A DNA stretch of 15,368 nt from VRUE01 sp035707825 (GCA_035707825.1 DASSTR010000063.1:1-15368); one strand, 5' to 3'; positions 1 through 6,792 are shown, counted from the stretch's first letter. The notes: generated by a model not told the origin, from the sequence alone. Numbers and translations: made by a program.

Positions 1-2
1 CG

Positions 3-419
3 TTACCGACTCCGACGCCTACGGCGCGTCCCCAGATCACGGCCTTCAAAGCCGTCCCGAAGAGCTTCCGGGTGAAGCTCCGTGGTGCGGTGGTCTCGAG
101 CGGTAAGGCGGGGCCGCAGGGAACCAAGCTGCAGCTGACCCTTTCAACGGCCGCGAAGGTCGCCTTCACGATCGAATCGAAGCTGGTCTGCAAGCCGACC
201 CAAAAAGTGGCGGGCCGATGCAAGTCCGGGTTCCGCAAGGTGCACGCCTTCTCGCGATCGCTACCGCGCGGAGCAATCTCGCTGCCCTATTCAGGCCGTT
301 ACAAGCACGCCGGGAAGATCAAGAACTTGAAGCCAGGGCCCTACCGGGTCACGGCGGTCCCCAGCAACATCGAGGGGTCGGGCACTCCTGTGCGGACCGC
401 GTTCACGGTTCTCCGCTAG
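3..419 (+). CDS. C-terminal part of a probable secreted or surface protein (5' end outside window)
   Basis: The reading frame is open from the window edge, so only the last 138 residues are visible; a GTG at 72 is in frame but is probably internal. It begins with a Pro/Thr-rich linker (PTPTPTARP). A beta-rich domain follows, with a segment like GTKLQLTLSTAAKVAFTIE, two cysteines (the LVCKP and GRCKS segments), then LPYSGRYKHAG, LKPGPYRVTAVP and a terminal AFTVLR. From memory of the family, this pattern (an early 'S-A-V-F-E' strand, paired Cys, 'L-PG-YR--A', a final 'F-V-R') is a recurrent C-terminal domain of secreted or surface proteins in Thermoleophilia. It has no known catalytic role and is probably a binding or structural module. 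The paired cysteines would suit an extracytoplasmic disulfide. The full-length function cannot be told. It is convergent with the acyl-CoA dehydrogenase gene, 22 bases away. Confidence 0.7.
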   Translation, partial: LPTPTPTARPQITAFKAVPKSFRVKLRGAVVSSGKAGPQGTKLQLTLSTAAKVAFTIESKLVCKPTQKVAGRCKSGFRKVHAFSRSLPRGAISLPYSGRYKHAGKIKNLKPGPYRVTAVPSNIEGSGTPVRTAFTVLR

Positions 420-432
420 GCGCCGCGCCTAG
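416..432. terminator. Perfect stem-loop over the stop codon, between convergent genes
   Basis: CTAGGCG (416-422) and CGCCTAG (426-432) form a perfect 7-bp stem with a 3-base loop. The stem includes the TAG stop of the upstream gene and lies 10 bases before the stop of the convergent acyl-CoA dehydrogenase gene. No T-run follows on either strand, so this is at best a weak or factor-assisted bidirectional terminator. Confidence 0.35.
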
Positions 433-441
433 AAGCCGCCC

Positions 442-1704
442 TCAGACCATGCGCGGCGCGTGCTTGGAGCTCAGCTCGCCGCTCTCCTCCGCCTCGGCTC
501 GTTTCGCCCAGCGGTTCAGCTCGCGGCGGGCGAGGACCATTTTGTGGACCTCGTCGGGGCCGTCGGCGAGGCGCAGCATGCGGCTGAAGCGCCAGAGCGC
601 CGCCAGCGGGGTGTCGTCGGTCATACCGAGCGAGCCGTGGATCTGGATCGCCCGGTCGAGCACGTCCATGACCATGTTCGCGGCGACGATCTTGATCGCC
701 GAGATCGCCTGCCGGGCGGCGCGCTTGCCCTCGGTGTCCATTTTCCAGGCCGCGTAGAGGGTGAGCAGGCGAGCCTGGTCGATCTCCATCCGCGAGGCGG
801 CGATCGCCTCCTGGACGAACTGCTTCTCGCCCAGCGGGCCGCCGAAGGCCTGCCGCTCGTTGGCGCGCCGGCACATCATCTCGTGGGCCCGCTCGGCGGT
901 CCCGATCGCCCGCATGCAGTGGTGGATCCGCCCGGGGCCGAGCCGGTCCTGGGCGATGGCGAAGCCCATTCCCTGCTCTCCGAGCAGGTTCGCGGCCGGC
1001 ACGCGGCATTCTTCGTAGCGGATCTCGCAGTGCCCGGGCCCGGCGGCATGTCCCATCACCGGGATCGGCCGCACCAGGTTGAAGCCGGGGTTGTCGGTCG
1101 GCACGCAGATCATCGAGGCGCGGGCATAGGGATGAGCCTCGGGGTCGGTGACGACCATCGCGATCGCGAGCTCGGCGCCGACCGCACCGGAGGTGAACCA
1201 CTTGTGGCCGTCGATCACCCACTCGTCTCCGTCGCGGACGGCCCGCGCCTGCAGCAGGGTCGGATCCGAGCCGGAGACCTCGGGCTCGGTCATCGAGAAG
1301 CAGGAGCGGATCCGACCCTCGAGCAGCGGATCCAGCCAACGCTCACGCTGCTCCTCGGTCCCGTGCTCGGCGAGGATCTCCATGTTGCCGGTGTCCGGCG
1401 CCGAGCAGTTGAAGGCCATCGGCGCCGCGGCGGGGCTGCGCCCCATCTCCTCGCAGAGCAGCCCGTACTCCCAGTTGGTCAGGCCGGGGCCAAAGCGCTC
1501 ATCGGGCATGAAGAGGTTCCAGAGGCCCTCCGACTTCGCCTTCTCGCGAACCTCGACCAGGATCTTCGGGTAGGGGACGCCGGGGCCGACCTCGGCATCG
1601 AGCGCCTCCATGATCTCCCGCTCCTGCGGGTAGATCTCCTCATCCATGAAGTCGAGAATCCGCTCGCGCAGAGCCTCGACCTGGGGGCTGGGCTTGAAGT
1701 CCAC
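442..1704 (-). CDS. Acyl-CoA dehydrogenase, ACAD10/ACAD11-like
   Basis: This 420-residue cytosolic flavoprotein has the full acyl-CoA dehydrogenase fold and usual length. Members catalyse FAD-dependent alpha,beta-dehydrogenation of acyl-CoA and pass electrons to ETF. Visible landmarks are the helical N-terminal domain (1-130), the flavin/substrate strand motif FSMTEPEVSGSD (136-147), GHCEIRYEECRVP (224-236), the helix LGPGRIHHCMRAIG (255-268) and QIHGSLGMT (354-362). ADGPDEVH (380-387) takes the place of the YEGT segment of medium-chain enzymes, so Asp381 sits where the catalytic Glu usually is. This LADGPDEVH form is typical of the ACAD10/11 subgroup, some members of which handle hydroxylated acyl chains; the substrate here is unknown. 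The start is GTG at 1704, backed by a strong GAGGAGAGG Shine-Dalgarno. It lies 39 bases after the RibD-C gene on the same strand and is probably cotranscribed with it. Confidence 0.93.
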   Translation of the reverse strand: MDFKPSPQVEALRERILDFMDEEIYPQEREIMEALDAEVGPGVPYPKILVEVREKAKSEGLWNLFMPDERFGPGLTNWEYGLLCEEMGRSPAAAPMAFNCSAPDTGNMEILAEHGTEEQRERWLDPLLEGRIRSCFSMTEPEVSGSDPTLLQARAVRDGDEWVIDGHKWFTSGAVGAELAIAMVVTDPEAHPYARASMICVPTDNPGFNLVRPIPVMGHAAGPGHCEIRYEECRVPAANLLGEQGMGFAIAQDRLGPGRIHHCMRAIGTAERAHEMMCRRANERQAFGGPLGEKQFVQEAIAASRMEIDQARLLTLYAAWKMDTEGKRAARQAISAIKIVAANMVMDVLDRAIQIHGSLGMTDDTPLAALWRFSRMLRLADGPDEVHKMVLARRELNRWAKRAEAEESGELSSKHAPRMV

Positions 1705-1747
1705 TGAGTTCCTCTCCTCGGGTGTGGTGGCGGGAAAGCTAACTCAG
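1704..1747 (-). promoter_or_regulatory. Inverted repeat enclosing the acyl-CoA dehydrogenase Shine-Dalgarno
   Basis: In the minus-strand mRNA, CUGAGUU (1747-1741) contains the UGA stop of the RibD-C gene. It is complementary to AACUCAG (1710-1704), whose last G is the first base of the GTG start of the acyl-CoA dehydrogenase. The 30-base loop holds the GAGGAGAGG Shine-Dalgarno. A ribosome finishing the first gene would open the stem, so the repeat could couple translation of the two genes. The pairing is seen in the sequence; the function is inferred. Confidence 0.35.
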
Positions 1748-2475
1748 GCGCGGCGGTAGCGGGCGAAGAGCTCTCCCCCGTTCTCGAGCAGCCAGGCCAG
1801 CTCCAGGGGGGCGACGGTGGGGAGGAGGCCCTCGAGGATGCGGGGGGCGTCCCCGCCGGCCAGCTTCGGCGCGATCGTCAGAAAGAGCTCGTCGGCGAGG
1901 CCGCCGGCCTGCAGCTCGCCGTGCAGCGTCGGCCCCCCCTCGCAGAGCAAGGCGCGCACGCCGCACTCGTCGCGCAGGTGCCGCAGCGCCTCGACGAGGT
2001 CGACGGGCCCCTCGTGGCGGACGACGCGCAGCGGCGTCTCCGTCTGCGGCGGCTCGGCCTCCGAGGAGGTGAAGACGAGCACCTCGCCGGCCCCCTCGGT
2101 GAAAAGCGATGCGTCCCAGGGAAGATCGAGGCGGCCGCTGACGATGACCATCAGCGGGTCCGGCGGGAGGCCGACGGCCTTGCGCTGCTCCCGCCTCTCC
2201 GGGCTCGCGGCGGGAGGGCCGTAGCGCTCCGCCCGCATCGTCCCGCCGCCGATCATCACGGCATCGAAGCGGGTGCGCAGCTGGAGGAGGAGCTCGGTAT
2301 CCGTGCCCGACCCGATCGGCCCGGAGCGATCGCCGATGGCGGCCCGCCCATCCACGGTCACGGCGAAGTTCATCGCCACGAGGGGCCGCTCCCCGTGGGG
2401 AAGCTCCCAGGGCCGATAGGAGTCGAGTTGCCCCGCGACCGTGGTCGGACCAGGGTCTGGAATCAGTCGCCGCAC
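1744..2475 (-). CDS. RibD C-terminal-domain protein (pyrimidine reductase / dihydrofolate-reductase-like)
   Basis: This is a 243-residue stand-alone reductase domain of the RibD_C / dihydrofolate-reductase-like fold. In riboflavin synthesis such domains reduce the ribosyl-amino-pyrimidine intermediate with NADPH. This actinobacterial group is called 'pyrimidine reductase family', and its real substrate is not settled. Landmarks are the N-terminal MRRLIPDPGPT typical of the group, NFAVTVDGRAAI (36-47, with the conserved Asp42), the nucleotide-binding GGGTMRAERYGP (76-87), CEGGPTLHGEL (178-188) and DELFLTIAPKLAGG (195-208). No deaminase domain is attached, unlike bifunctional RibD. The GTG start at 2475 is chosen because it gives the conserved N-terminus. 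No Shine-Dalgarno precedes it, and a TAGGCT element ends 9 bases upstream, suggesting a nearly leaderless mRNA. Confidence 0.87.
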   Translation of the reverse strand: MRRLIPDPGPTTVAGQLDSYRPWELPHGERPLVAMNFAVTVDGRAAIGDRSGPIGSGTDTELLLQLRTRFDAVMIGGGTMRAERYGPPAASPERREQRKAVGLPPDPLMVIVSGRLDLPWDASLFTEGAGEVLVFTSSEAEPPQTETPLRVVRHEGPVDLVEALRHLRDECGVRALLCEGGPTLHGELQAGGLADELFLTIAPKLAGGDAPRILEGLLPTVAPLELAWLLENGGELFARYRRA

Positions 2476-2484
2476 GACGAAACA

Positions 2485-2490
2485 AGCCTA
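2485..2490 (-). promoter_or_regulatory. -10 element (TAGGCT) of the RibD-C gene
   Basis: TAGGCT fits TANNNT and ends 9 bases before the GTG start at 2475, with no Shine-Dalgarno between. Transcription would begin at or 1-3 bases before the start codon. No good -35 is visible; the upstream DNA is the GC-rich hairpin at 2493-2506. Confidence 0.4.
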
Positions 2491-2492
2491 AT

Positions 2493-2506
2493 GGGGGGCC
2501 GCCCCC
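2493..2506 (-). terminator. GC hairpin after the sulfotransferase gene (weak terminator candidate)
   Basis: In the minus-strand transcript five G pair with five C across a CGG loop, 37 bases past the sulfotransferase stop, followed by ATTAGGCTTGTTT. The stem is short and the T-rich tail is interrupted, so termination is uncertain. Confidence 0.25.
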
Positions 2507-2542
2507 GTCCCCGGGGCGAGGGCGCAGCTGCCTGGAGGCGGC

Positions 2543-3532
2543 TCAGGAGTAGTCGTGCCAGCCGGCGAACTCGCGGCCGGCGAACTGCTGCAGGGCGGCG
2601 ACGTCCTCGCCGAAGTGGCCGCGGACCGTCTCGAAGAGGTCGTCGGGGAGCTTCGGCTTCGGGGCCGACGGCTTGTCTGGGTCGTGGACCACCTTCTCCA
2701 CCAGCCAGCGCATCGACTCGGGCAGGCGGTCGAAGTTGCGGTCGAAGGAACGGAAGCCCGGCAGTTTGATCAGCTTCTCCATGAACTGGTATTTGTCGCT
2801 CTGCTTGGCGCTCGACTTCTCCCACTCGCGGTCGAACTGCTCGGAGGTGAAGGTCTCGTCGACGCCGGCGAAGGCGAATGCCTTGCGCATCGTCTCCTCG
2901 CGTTCGCTCTGCAGCTCCTCCTGGGCGATGACCTCGATCTGGGAGCGATCGAAGGCCTCCAGATAGGGCTGCAGCTGCATCCAGTACATCGAGCGGTGGA
3001 TGTAGGAGGAGTCGGGCTCGCTGAGCGTCGGGACCAGCTCGCGGGTCTCGTAGCCGGCCCCGGTCGCGTGCACCCAGTGGGAGAGGATGCGCTTGATCGG
3101 GTCGCGCACCATGTAGATCAGCCGCGCGTCGGGGCAGTGCTCGCGGATCCGCGCCGCGACGCCCTCGAAACGGGGCAGGTTGGTGTAGTGGGGGGAGGAC
3201 TCGCCACGGACCTTGAAGCGATCGTCGAAGCGGCTCGCGTACCAGTCGAGGCCGAGGTCCCAATTCAGCTCCTCGACGAAGAAATTGAGCTCCTTCGGCT
3301 TCGACATCTGGATTTCCGGATGCAGCCCCAGGTAGTGGTGGATGCTCGTCGTGCCGCACTTGAGGCCGCCGATGATGATCAGGCTCGGCAGCTCCGCATG
3401 CCGTTTGCGACGCCTGCGCAGGCGGCTCCGGCGGTCGGCCGTATAGCGCTCGCGAGCACGCGCGCACATCGCCTCGTCGGCGGGATCGTAGGGCGCCGCG
3501 GGGCTTGTCTGGGTCGTCTCGGCCTCTGACAC
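2543..3532 (-). CDS. PAPS-dependent sulfotransferase, heparan-sulfotransferase-like
   Basis: This 329-residue enzyme would move a sulfuryl group from PAPS to a hydroxyl or amine acceptor. The 5'-phosphosulfate loop is GGLKCGTTS (55-63) after the strand LIII. The 3'-phosphate site is YMVRDPIKRILSHW (140-153), with the Arg and Ser expected there. KPKELNFF (78-85) resembles the KE-x-x-FF segment of NDST/HS3ST-type enzymes, whose Glu acts as base. A basic, charged N-terminal stretch (residues 24-45, rich in Arg) precedes the fold. No signal peptide or membrane helix is seen, so it should act in the cytoplasm. The acceptor is unknown; a surface glycan or glycolipid is plausible because the divergent neighbour is a lipid-flippase-type membrane protein. 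The GTG start at 3532 has no Shine-Dalgarno but has TACACT 9 bases upstream. Met22 is an alternative start. Confidence 0.9.
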   Translation of the reverse strand: MSEAETTQTSPAAPYDPADEAMCARARERYTADRRSRLRRRRKRHAELPSLIIIGGLKCGTTSIHHYLGLHPEIQMSKPKELNFFVEELNWDLGLDWYASRFDDRFKVRGESSPHYTNLPRFEGVAARIREHCPDARLIYMVRDPIKRILSHWVHATGAGYETRELVPTLSEPDSSYIHRSMYWMQLQPYLEAFDRSQIEVIAQEELQSEREETMRKAFAFAGVDETFTSEQFDREWEKSSAKQSDKYQFMEKLIKLPGFRSFDRNFDRLPESMRWLVEKVVHDPDKPSAPKPKLPDDLFETVRGHFGEDVAALQQFAGREFAGWHDYS

Positions 3533-3540
3533 GAGCGGGC

Positions 3541-3547
3541 TAGTGTA
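3541..3547. promoter_or_regulatory. Shared divergent -10 core (TAGTGTA)
   Basis: The 7-bp core reads TAGTGT on the plus strand (3541-3546) and TACACT on the minus strand (3547-3542), and both fit TANNNT. On the minus strand it ends 9 bases before the sulfotransferase GTG. On the plus strand it ends 21 bases before the membrane-protein ATG. The whole intergenic region is only 35 bases, so a two-way promoter is likely; no clear -35 boxes are seen. Confidence 0.45.
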
Positions 3548-3567
3548 GCTTCGATAGCCCCCCTCGG

Positions 3568-4566
3568 ATGGCCCCCTTCGCCGATTTCGACTCCAGCCTC
3601 AATTCCTTTCTCAATCGCGCAGGGGAGTTCTTCGCCCACCTCTCCGATATCCGCTGGACGTCGTTCGCGCTGGCCCTGGCTTTCCTGGCGGCGATGCAGC
3701 TGGCCCGGGTCTGGGCGTGGCGAAACGTGCTGCGCGCCGCCTATCCGGGGACCCCGATCTCCTACCTGCGCCTCAGCGCCGCCTACCTGGCCGGCGCCGG
3801 GATCAACGCGATCGTCCCCGCGCGCGCCGGCGACGTCACCAAAGTCTTCCTGGCCAAGCGCCAGATCCCCGGCTCCTCCTACCCGGCGGTGACCTCCTCC
3901 TTCCTGGTCCAGACCGTCTTCGACACCAGCGCCGGCATCCTCGTCTTCCTCTACGCGGTCACCCAGGGCCTGCTGCCAAAGCCCCCGCGGTTGCCCCACC
4001 TACCCGCCTTCGAGATCTCCTTTTGGGCCGACCACCCGCGCGCCTTCCTGATCACCACGGCGGCCGTGCTGATCGCGATCGCGATTGCGATCTACGTGCT
4101 GGCCCATCGGGTGCGCCGCTTCTGGGAGCGGGTGAAACAGGGTCTCGTGATCCTCACCGAGCCGCGCCGCTACCTGCGCGAGGTGGCGGCCTGGCAGGGA
4201 GTCGGCTGGCTCTGCCGCTTCGCCGCCTTCTGGTTCTTCCTCGAGGCCTTCGGGATCGGCGGCTCGATAGGCAACGTGATGCTGGTGATGAGCGTGCAGG
4301 CGATCTCGACCATCGTCCCCTTCACGCCCGGGGGCGCCGGCGCCCAACAGGCCCTGCTCGTCGCCACTTTGCACGGGCCTTCGCGGACGGCCGTGCTCTC
4401 CTTTTCGGTGGGGACTCAGATCGCGATGGCGGCCTGGTCCGTGGTGCTCGGCTTCACGGCGATGGTGCTCGTCTTCCGCACCACCGATTGGCGCGGCCTG
4501 ATCAAGCAGGCCGAGGAAGACGCGGCCTCAGACGCCGCCGTGCTGCGTCCTCAGTCACCTCAATAG
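3568..4566 (+). CDS. Lysylphosphatidylglycerol synthase TM-region / UPF0104 family membrane protein
   Basis: This 332-residue polytopic membrane protein is of the family that includes the flippase domain of MprF and AglD-like proteins. Family landmarks are NAIVPARAGDVTK (80-92) and PFTPGGAGAQQALL (251-264), the two re-entrant-like Pro/Gly segments. Hydrophobic stretches lie at about 31-47, 68-85, 112-132, 157-179, 213-230, 236-253 and 275-303. No soluble aminoacyl-transferase domain is present, so it cannot be a complete MprF. It probably moves or handles a lipid in the inner membrane, but the substrate is unknown. The start at ATG 3568 has no Shine-Dalgarno. The gene is divergent from the sulfotransferase, 35 bases apart, and the two could serve one envelope-modification pathway. 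The C-terminal tail (311-332) is soluble and acidic. Confidence 0.85.
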   Translation: MAPFADFDSSLNSFLNRAGEFFAHLSDIRWTSFALALAFLAAMQLARVWAWRNVLRAAYPGTPISYLRLSAAYLAGAGINAIVPARAGDVTKVFLAKRQIPGSSYPAVTSSFLVQTVFDTSAGILVFLYAVTQGLLPKPPRLPHLPAFEISFWADHPRAFLITTAAVLIAIAIAIYVLAHRVRRFWERVKQGLVILTEPRRYLREVAAWQGVGWLCRFAAFWFFLEAFGIGGSIGNVMLVMSVQAISTIVPFTPGGAGAQQALLVATLHGPSRTAVLSFSVGTQIAMAAWSVVLGFTAMVLVFRTTDWRGLIKQAEEDAASDAAVLRPQSPQ

Positions 4567-4632
4567 CGCTGCTGTTGGGCCCCCCGCGTTCTTGCCTGGC
4601 GACGTCTGAGCCTCGCCTGTCTGGAGCTCGGA

Positions 4633-5328
4633 TCAGGCAGCGGGCTGCTGCGCCCTGCCGGCCAGCGGGTCGGCACCGTCCCAGCGGCCCTGCGAGGCAT
4701 AGGGGCGGAAGCGGATGAAGGCGGATTCGTGGTGGAAGGGGTCCCCCCGGTGGATGGCGGTCGCCGCCGGATGGGCGCCGTCGCGCCGCCCCCGGGCGTA
4801 CTGGCGCATCGACTCCACGTTTCGCCAAAGGGAGAAGGTGGCGACCATGCCGGGCGGCCGGGCAAGGCCGATCGAGGCGAGCATGTCGGGATCGGAGACC
4901 GCCTCGCGCTCGGCGTTGGCGCTGGCGCGCAGGAAGGGCCGCAGCCGGGTGAGGCGGGGCTTGCCCAGGGTGAGGACTGCGACCGGCTCGTCGGTGCCGA
5001 CCTGGACCTCCCGCTCCGGGAGGCCCTCGAGGCCGGCCCAGGCGCCATACACGTTGAGTGGTTGCAGCCGCGCCATCCAGCCGCGCGAGAGGCGCCGCGC
5101 GAGGGGATCCGAGGCGAGGAAGCCGTCGAGGCTCTCGTCGTCGTCCCAGGCGGCGACGAGAGCGACCCGGCTGGGGCTGGGGGTGGGTAGGAAGCGAGGC
5201 CCGAGCGGCGCCGTGGTGGCGGTGATCGCATAGCGCAGGCCCGGGGCCTCGCCGGGCTTGGGCCGGCGCCGCAGCACGGCGGGCGCGGAGCGCAGGCCCA
5301 CATCAGCCAGATGGACCGAGACGATCAT
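4633..5328 (-). CDS. Spheroidene monooxygenase (CrtA)-like protein
   Basis: This 231-residue soluble protein resembles the CrtA family, heme-associated oxygenases of the ferredoxin-like dimeric alpha/beta-barrel type. The recognisable part is ARPPGMVATFSLWRNVES (156-173) followed by FHHESAFIRFRPYASQGRW (198-216), which match the CrtA pattern 'TFS-WR----M-FAY---H' and its C-terminal 'RF-PY---G-W'. A first half-repeat is seen around SRVALVAAWDDDESLDGFL (53-71). There are no carotenoid genes in the window, so carotenoid oxidation should not be assumed; relatives outside phototrophs have unknown substrates. The start at ATG 5328 has a good Shine-Dalgarno (GGAAGGA). It is divergent from the TetR gene with an operator-like palindrome between, so it is probably the TetR target. 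Confidence 0.72.
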   Translation of the reverse strand: MIVSVHLADVGLRSAPAVLRRRPKPGEAPGLRYAITATTAPLGPRFLPTPSPSRVALVAAWDDDESLDGFLASDPLARRLSRGWMARLQPLNVYGAWAGLEGLPEREVQVGTDEPVAVLTLGKPRLTRLRPFLRASANAEREAVSDPDMLASIGLARPPGMVATFSLWRNVESMRQYARGRRDGAHPAATAIHRGDPFHHESAFIRFRPYASQGRWDGADPLAGRAQQPAA

Positions 5329-5352
5329 GGGGATCCTTCCTTTCCGGACGCT

Positions 5353-5380
5353 AACCTAGTGACCACTAGGAAAGTATCAA
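5353..5380 (-). promoter_or_regulatory. Promoter of the CrtA-like gene
   Basis: On the minus strand TTGATA (5380-5375) and TAGGTT (5358-5353) are 16 bases apart, a fair -35/-10 pair. The palindrome at 5355-5370 fills the spacer and overlaps the -10, as expected for a repressor-controlled promoter. The mRNA would have a leader of about 20 bases carrying the Shine-Dalgarno. Confidence 0.5.
5355..5370. promoter_or_regulatory. Perfect 16-bp palindrome, probable TetR operator
   Basis: CCTAGTG-AC-CACTAGG is a perfect inverted repeat with 7-bp arms and a 2-bp centre. It lies between the divergent CrtA-like and TetR genes. Position, symmetry and its overlap with a predicted promoter make it the likely binding site of the adjacent TetR protein. 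Confidence 0.7.
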
Positions 5381-5391
5381 GGAGGGCCACC

Positions 5392-6147
5392 GTGTCAACC
5401 GAGGAGTCGTCGAGCGGCGAGGGGCCGGCGAAGGCCGGCAGGCAAGAGGACCGGCCGCGGAAGGGCGATCCCCGCAAAGGGGCGCCGCGGCGGACGCGGA
5501 TGAGCGGCGCGGCGCGGCGCGAGGAGATCGTCCGGGCCGCCACCGAGGTCTTTGCCGAGCGCGGCTACCAGGGCGCATCGACCGATGAGATCGCGAGGCG
5601 CTCGGGCATCACGCCGCCCGTCCTCTACGAACACTTCGACTCCAAGCTCGACCTCTATCGCTCCCTGCTGGAGCGCCATTTCGCCGACCTGCGCCAGGTC
5701 TGGCTCGGCAACTTCACCGGCGAGGATCCTCCCCAGCTGCGGGTGGCCCGCTCCTTCGATGCCTGGTTCTCCTACATAGAGGAGCACCCGTTCGCGGGAC
5801 GGATGCTGTTCCGCGACACCAGCGGCGACCCAGAGGTCGCCGCTGTCCACGACGAAGTCGCCGGCGCCAGCCGTGCCGCCATCCTGCCTCTCTTCGCAAC
5901 CCAGCCGGGCGCCGAGAAAGTCGCCGGATCGGTGTCGGGGGAGGGGCTGGAGATGGTCTGGGTCGTGCTGCGCGGGGTGCTGCAGGGGCTGGCGATCTGG
6001 TGGAGCAAGAACCCGCAGGTGTCGCGCGAGCGGGTCGTGGCGACGGCGATGAACTCGCTCTGGATCGGCTTCGAGAGGGTGTTCGAGGGGGAGGGCTGGC
6101 AGCCGCCGCCGGGGAGCGGCGCGGCTCAGCTCGACCAGCCCGGATAG
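5392..6147 (+). CDS. TetR/AcrR family transcriptional regulator
   Basis: This 251-residue repressor-type regulator starts at GTG 5392, chosen because AAGGAGGG (5379-5386) lies 5 bases upstream. An upstream in-frame ATG at 5311 would run through the operator and into the neighbour's coding region. Residues 1-37 are a charged, probably disordered tail rich in Lys, Arg, Gly and Pro. The DNA-binding domain follows, with REEIVRAATEVFAERGY (43-59) and the helix-turn-helix GASTDEIARRSGITPPVLYEHF (61-82), with the usual SKLDLY after it. The remainder is a helical ligand/dimerisation domain with the ligand unknown. The tail is longer than in most TetR proteins and may add non-specific DNA contact. It probably represses the divergent CrtA-like gene and itself. 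Its 3' end overlaps the convergent next gene by 22 bases. Confidence 0.93.
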   Translation: MSTEESSSGEGPAKAGRQEDRPRKGDPRKGAPRRTRMSGAARREEIVRAATEVFAERGYQGASTDEIARRSGITPPVLYEHFDSKLDLYRSLLERHFADLRQVWLGNFTGEDPPQLRVARSFDAWFSYIEEHPFAGRMLFRDTSGDPEVAAVHDEVAGASRAAILPLFATQPGAEKVAGSVSGEGLEMVWVVLRGVLQGLAIWWSKNPQVSRERVVATAMNSLWIGFERVFEGEGWQPPPGSGAAQLDQPG

Positions 6148-6785
6148 CGGCCGCGGACGCTCCATTGCCAGGGAGGCCGCTCGGCGGCCGGGAAGTCGTA
6201 GTGGTCGCGGCCGGGGAGGGTCTCCAGCGGCACCAGGGCCGGGTCGTCCTTCTGCAGCAGCCGCACGTCGCCGGCCGCTTCGACGTCGGCCTCGGTGGCT
6301 CTGCGCGCCACCCGTTCCCAACCCAGGCCCGGCCTGTAGAGCCAGTAGGTCAGCTCGACCCAGCCCAGCGATCCGCGGCGATCGTCCAGCTGCACGAAGG
6401 CCGTCGTTCGCCGCCCCGATGCGCTCAGGTGGGGCCCGGCGGCTACGGCGCAGCTTTCGCGCCGGCAGCGGCGAAAGTCGACCGGCACCAGCGGCAGGCC
6501 CGACGGCCCGGGCCTCGCCAGCGGCGGCGGCGCCATCGCCCGGGCGAGGCGCGCCAGCGGCCAGCCGTAGGCGGGGACGAGTGGGTGGTGCCGGCAGGCG
6601 TCCGGAGCGCGGGGCGCGCAGGCGATCTTCGTGGCGATGGCCCGGCCCAGGCTGGATCTCGAATCGAGGTCGTCGCCGGCGACTATTGCCGCGATCAGGA
6701 CGGCGAGGAGCATGGCGATCAGCGCCACGAGACCCACCTGCTCGACGCTTGCCGAGCCCGCCTGCGTTGGTTTCCCGCCTGCCAT
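6126..6785 (-). CDS. TadE/type IVb prepilin-like membrane-anchored protein
   Basis: This 219-residue protein starts with a short polar leader and one hydrophobic helix (about 15-37). The junction QAG-SASVE (8-15) fits the type IVb (Flp/TadE) prepilin rule: cleavage after Gly10 and Glu at +5 (Glu15). The body is predicted to lie outside the membrane and has exactly four cysteines (56, 64, 107, 112), two potential disulfides. A conserved-looking patch GWVELTYWLYRPG (141-153) and an aromatic C-terminus (PPWQWSVRGRYPGW) follow. I do not recognise the body. No Tad secretion genes are in the window, so if processed it would rely on a peptidase encoded elsewhere. The ATG has no Shine-Dalgarno but has TAGCGT 7 bases upstream. 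The gene overlaps the TetR 3' end by 22 bases. Confidence 0.68.
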   Translation of the reverse strand: MAGGKPTQAGSASVEQVGLVALIAMLLAVLIAAIVAGDDLDSRSSLGRAIATKIACAPRAPDACRHHPLVPAYGWPLARLARAMAPPPLARPGPSGLPLVPVDFRRCRRESCAVAAGPHLSASGRRTTAFVQLDDRRGSLGWVELTYWLYRPGLGWERVARRATEADVEAAGDVRLLQKDDPALVPLETLPGRDHYDFPAAERPPWQWSVRGRYPGWSS

Positions 6786-6792
6786 GGCGCCG

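Noticed and set aside
442..1704. Asp381 in place of the usual catalytic Glu as an inactivating change
   Set aside because: The LADGPDEVH form is the norm in the ACAD10/11 subgroup, so it is a family feature rather than damage.
460..1707. 415-codon open frame on the plus strand opposite the acyl-CoA dehydrogenase
   Set aside because: It is an antisense shadow of a well-supported gene, with high-GC composition and no recognisable domain.
5311..5391. Upstream extension of the TetR protein to ATG 5311
   Set aside because: It would translate through the operator palindrome and overlap the start of the divergent gene. GTG 5392 has a near-perfect Shine-Dalgarno at 5 bases.
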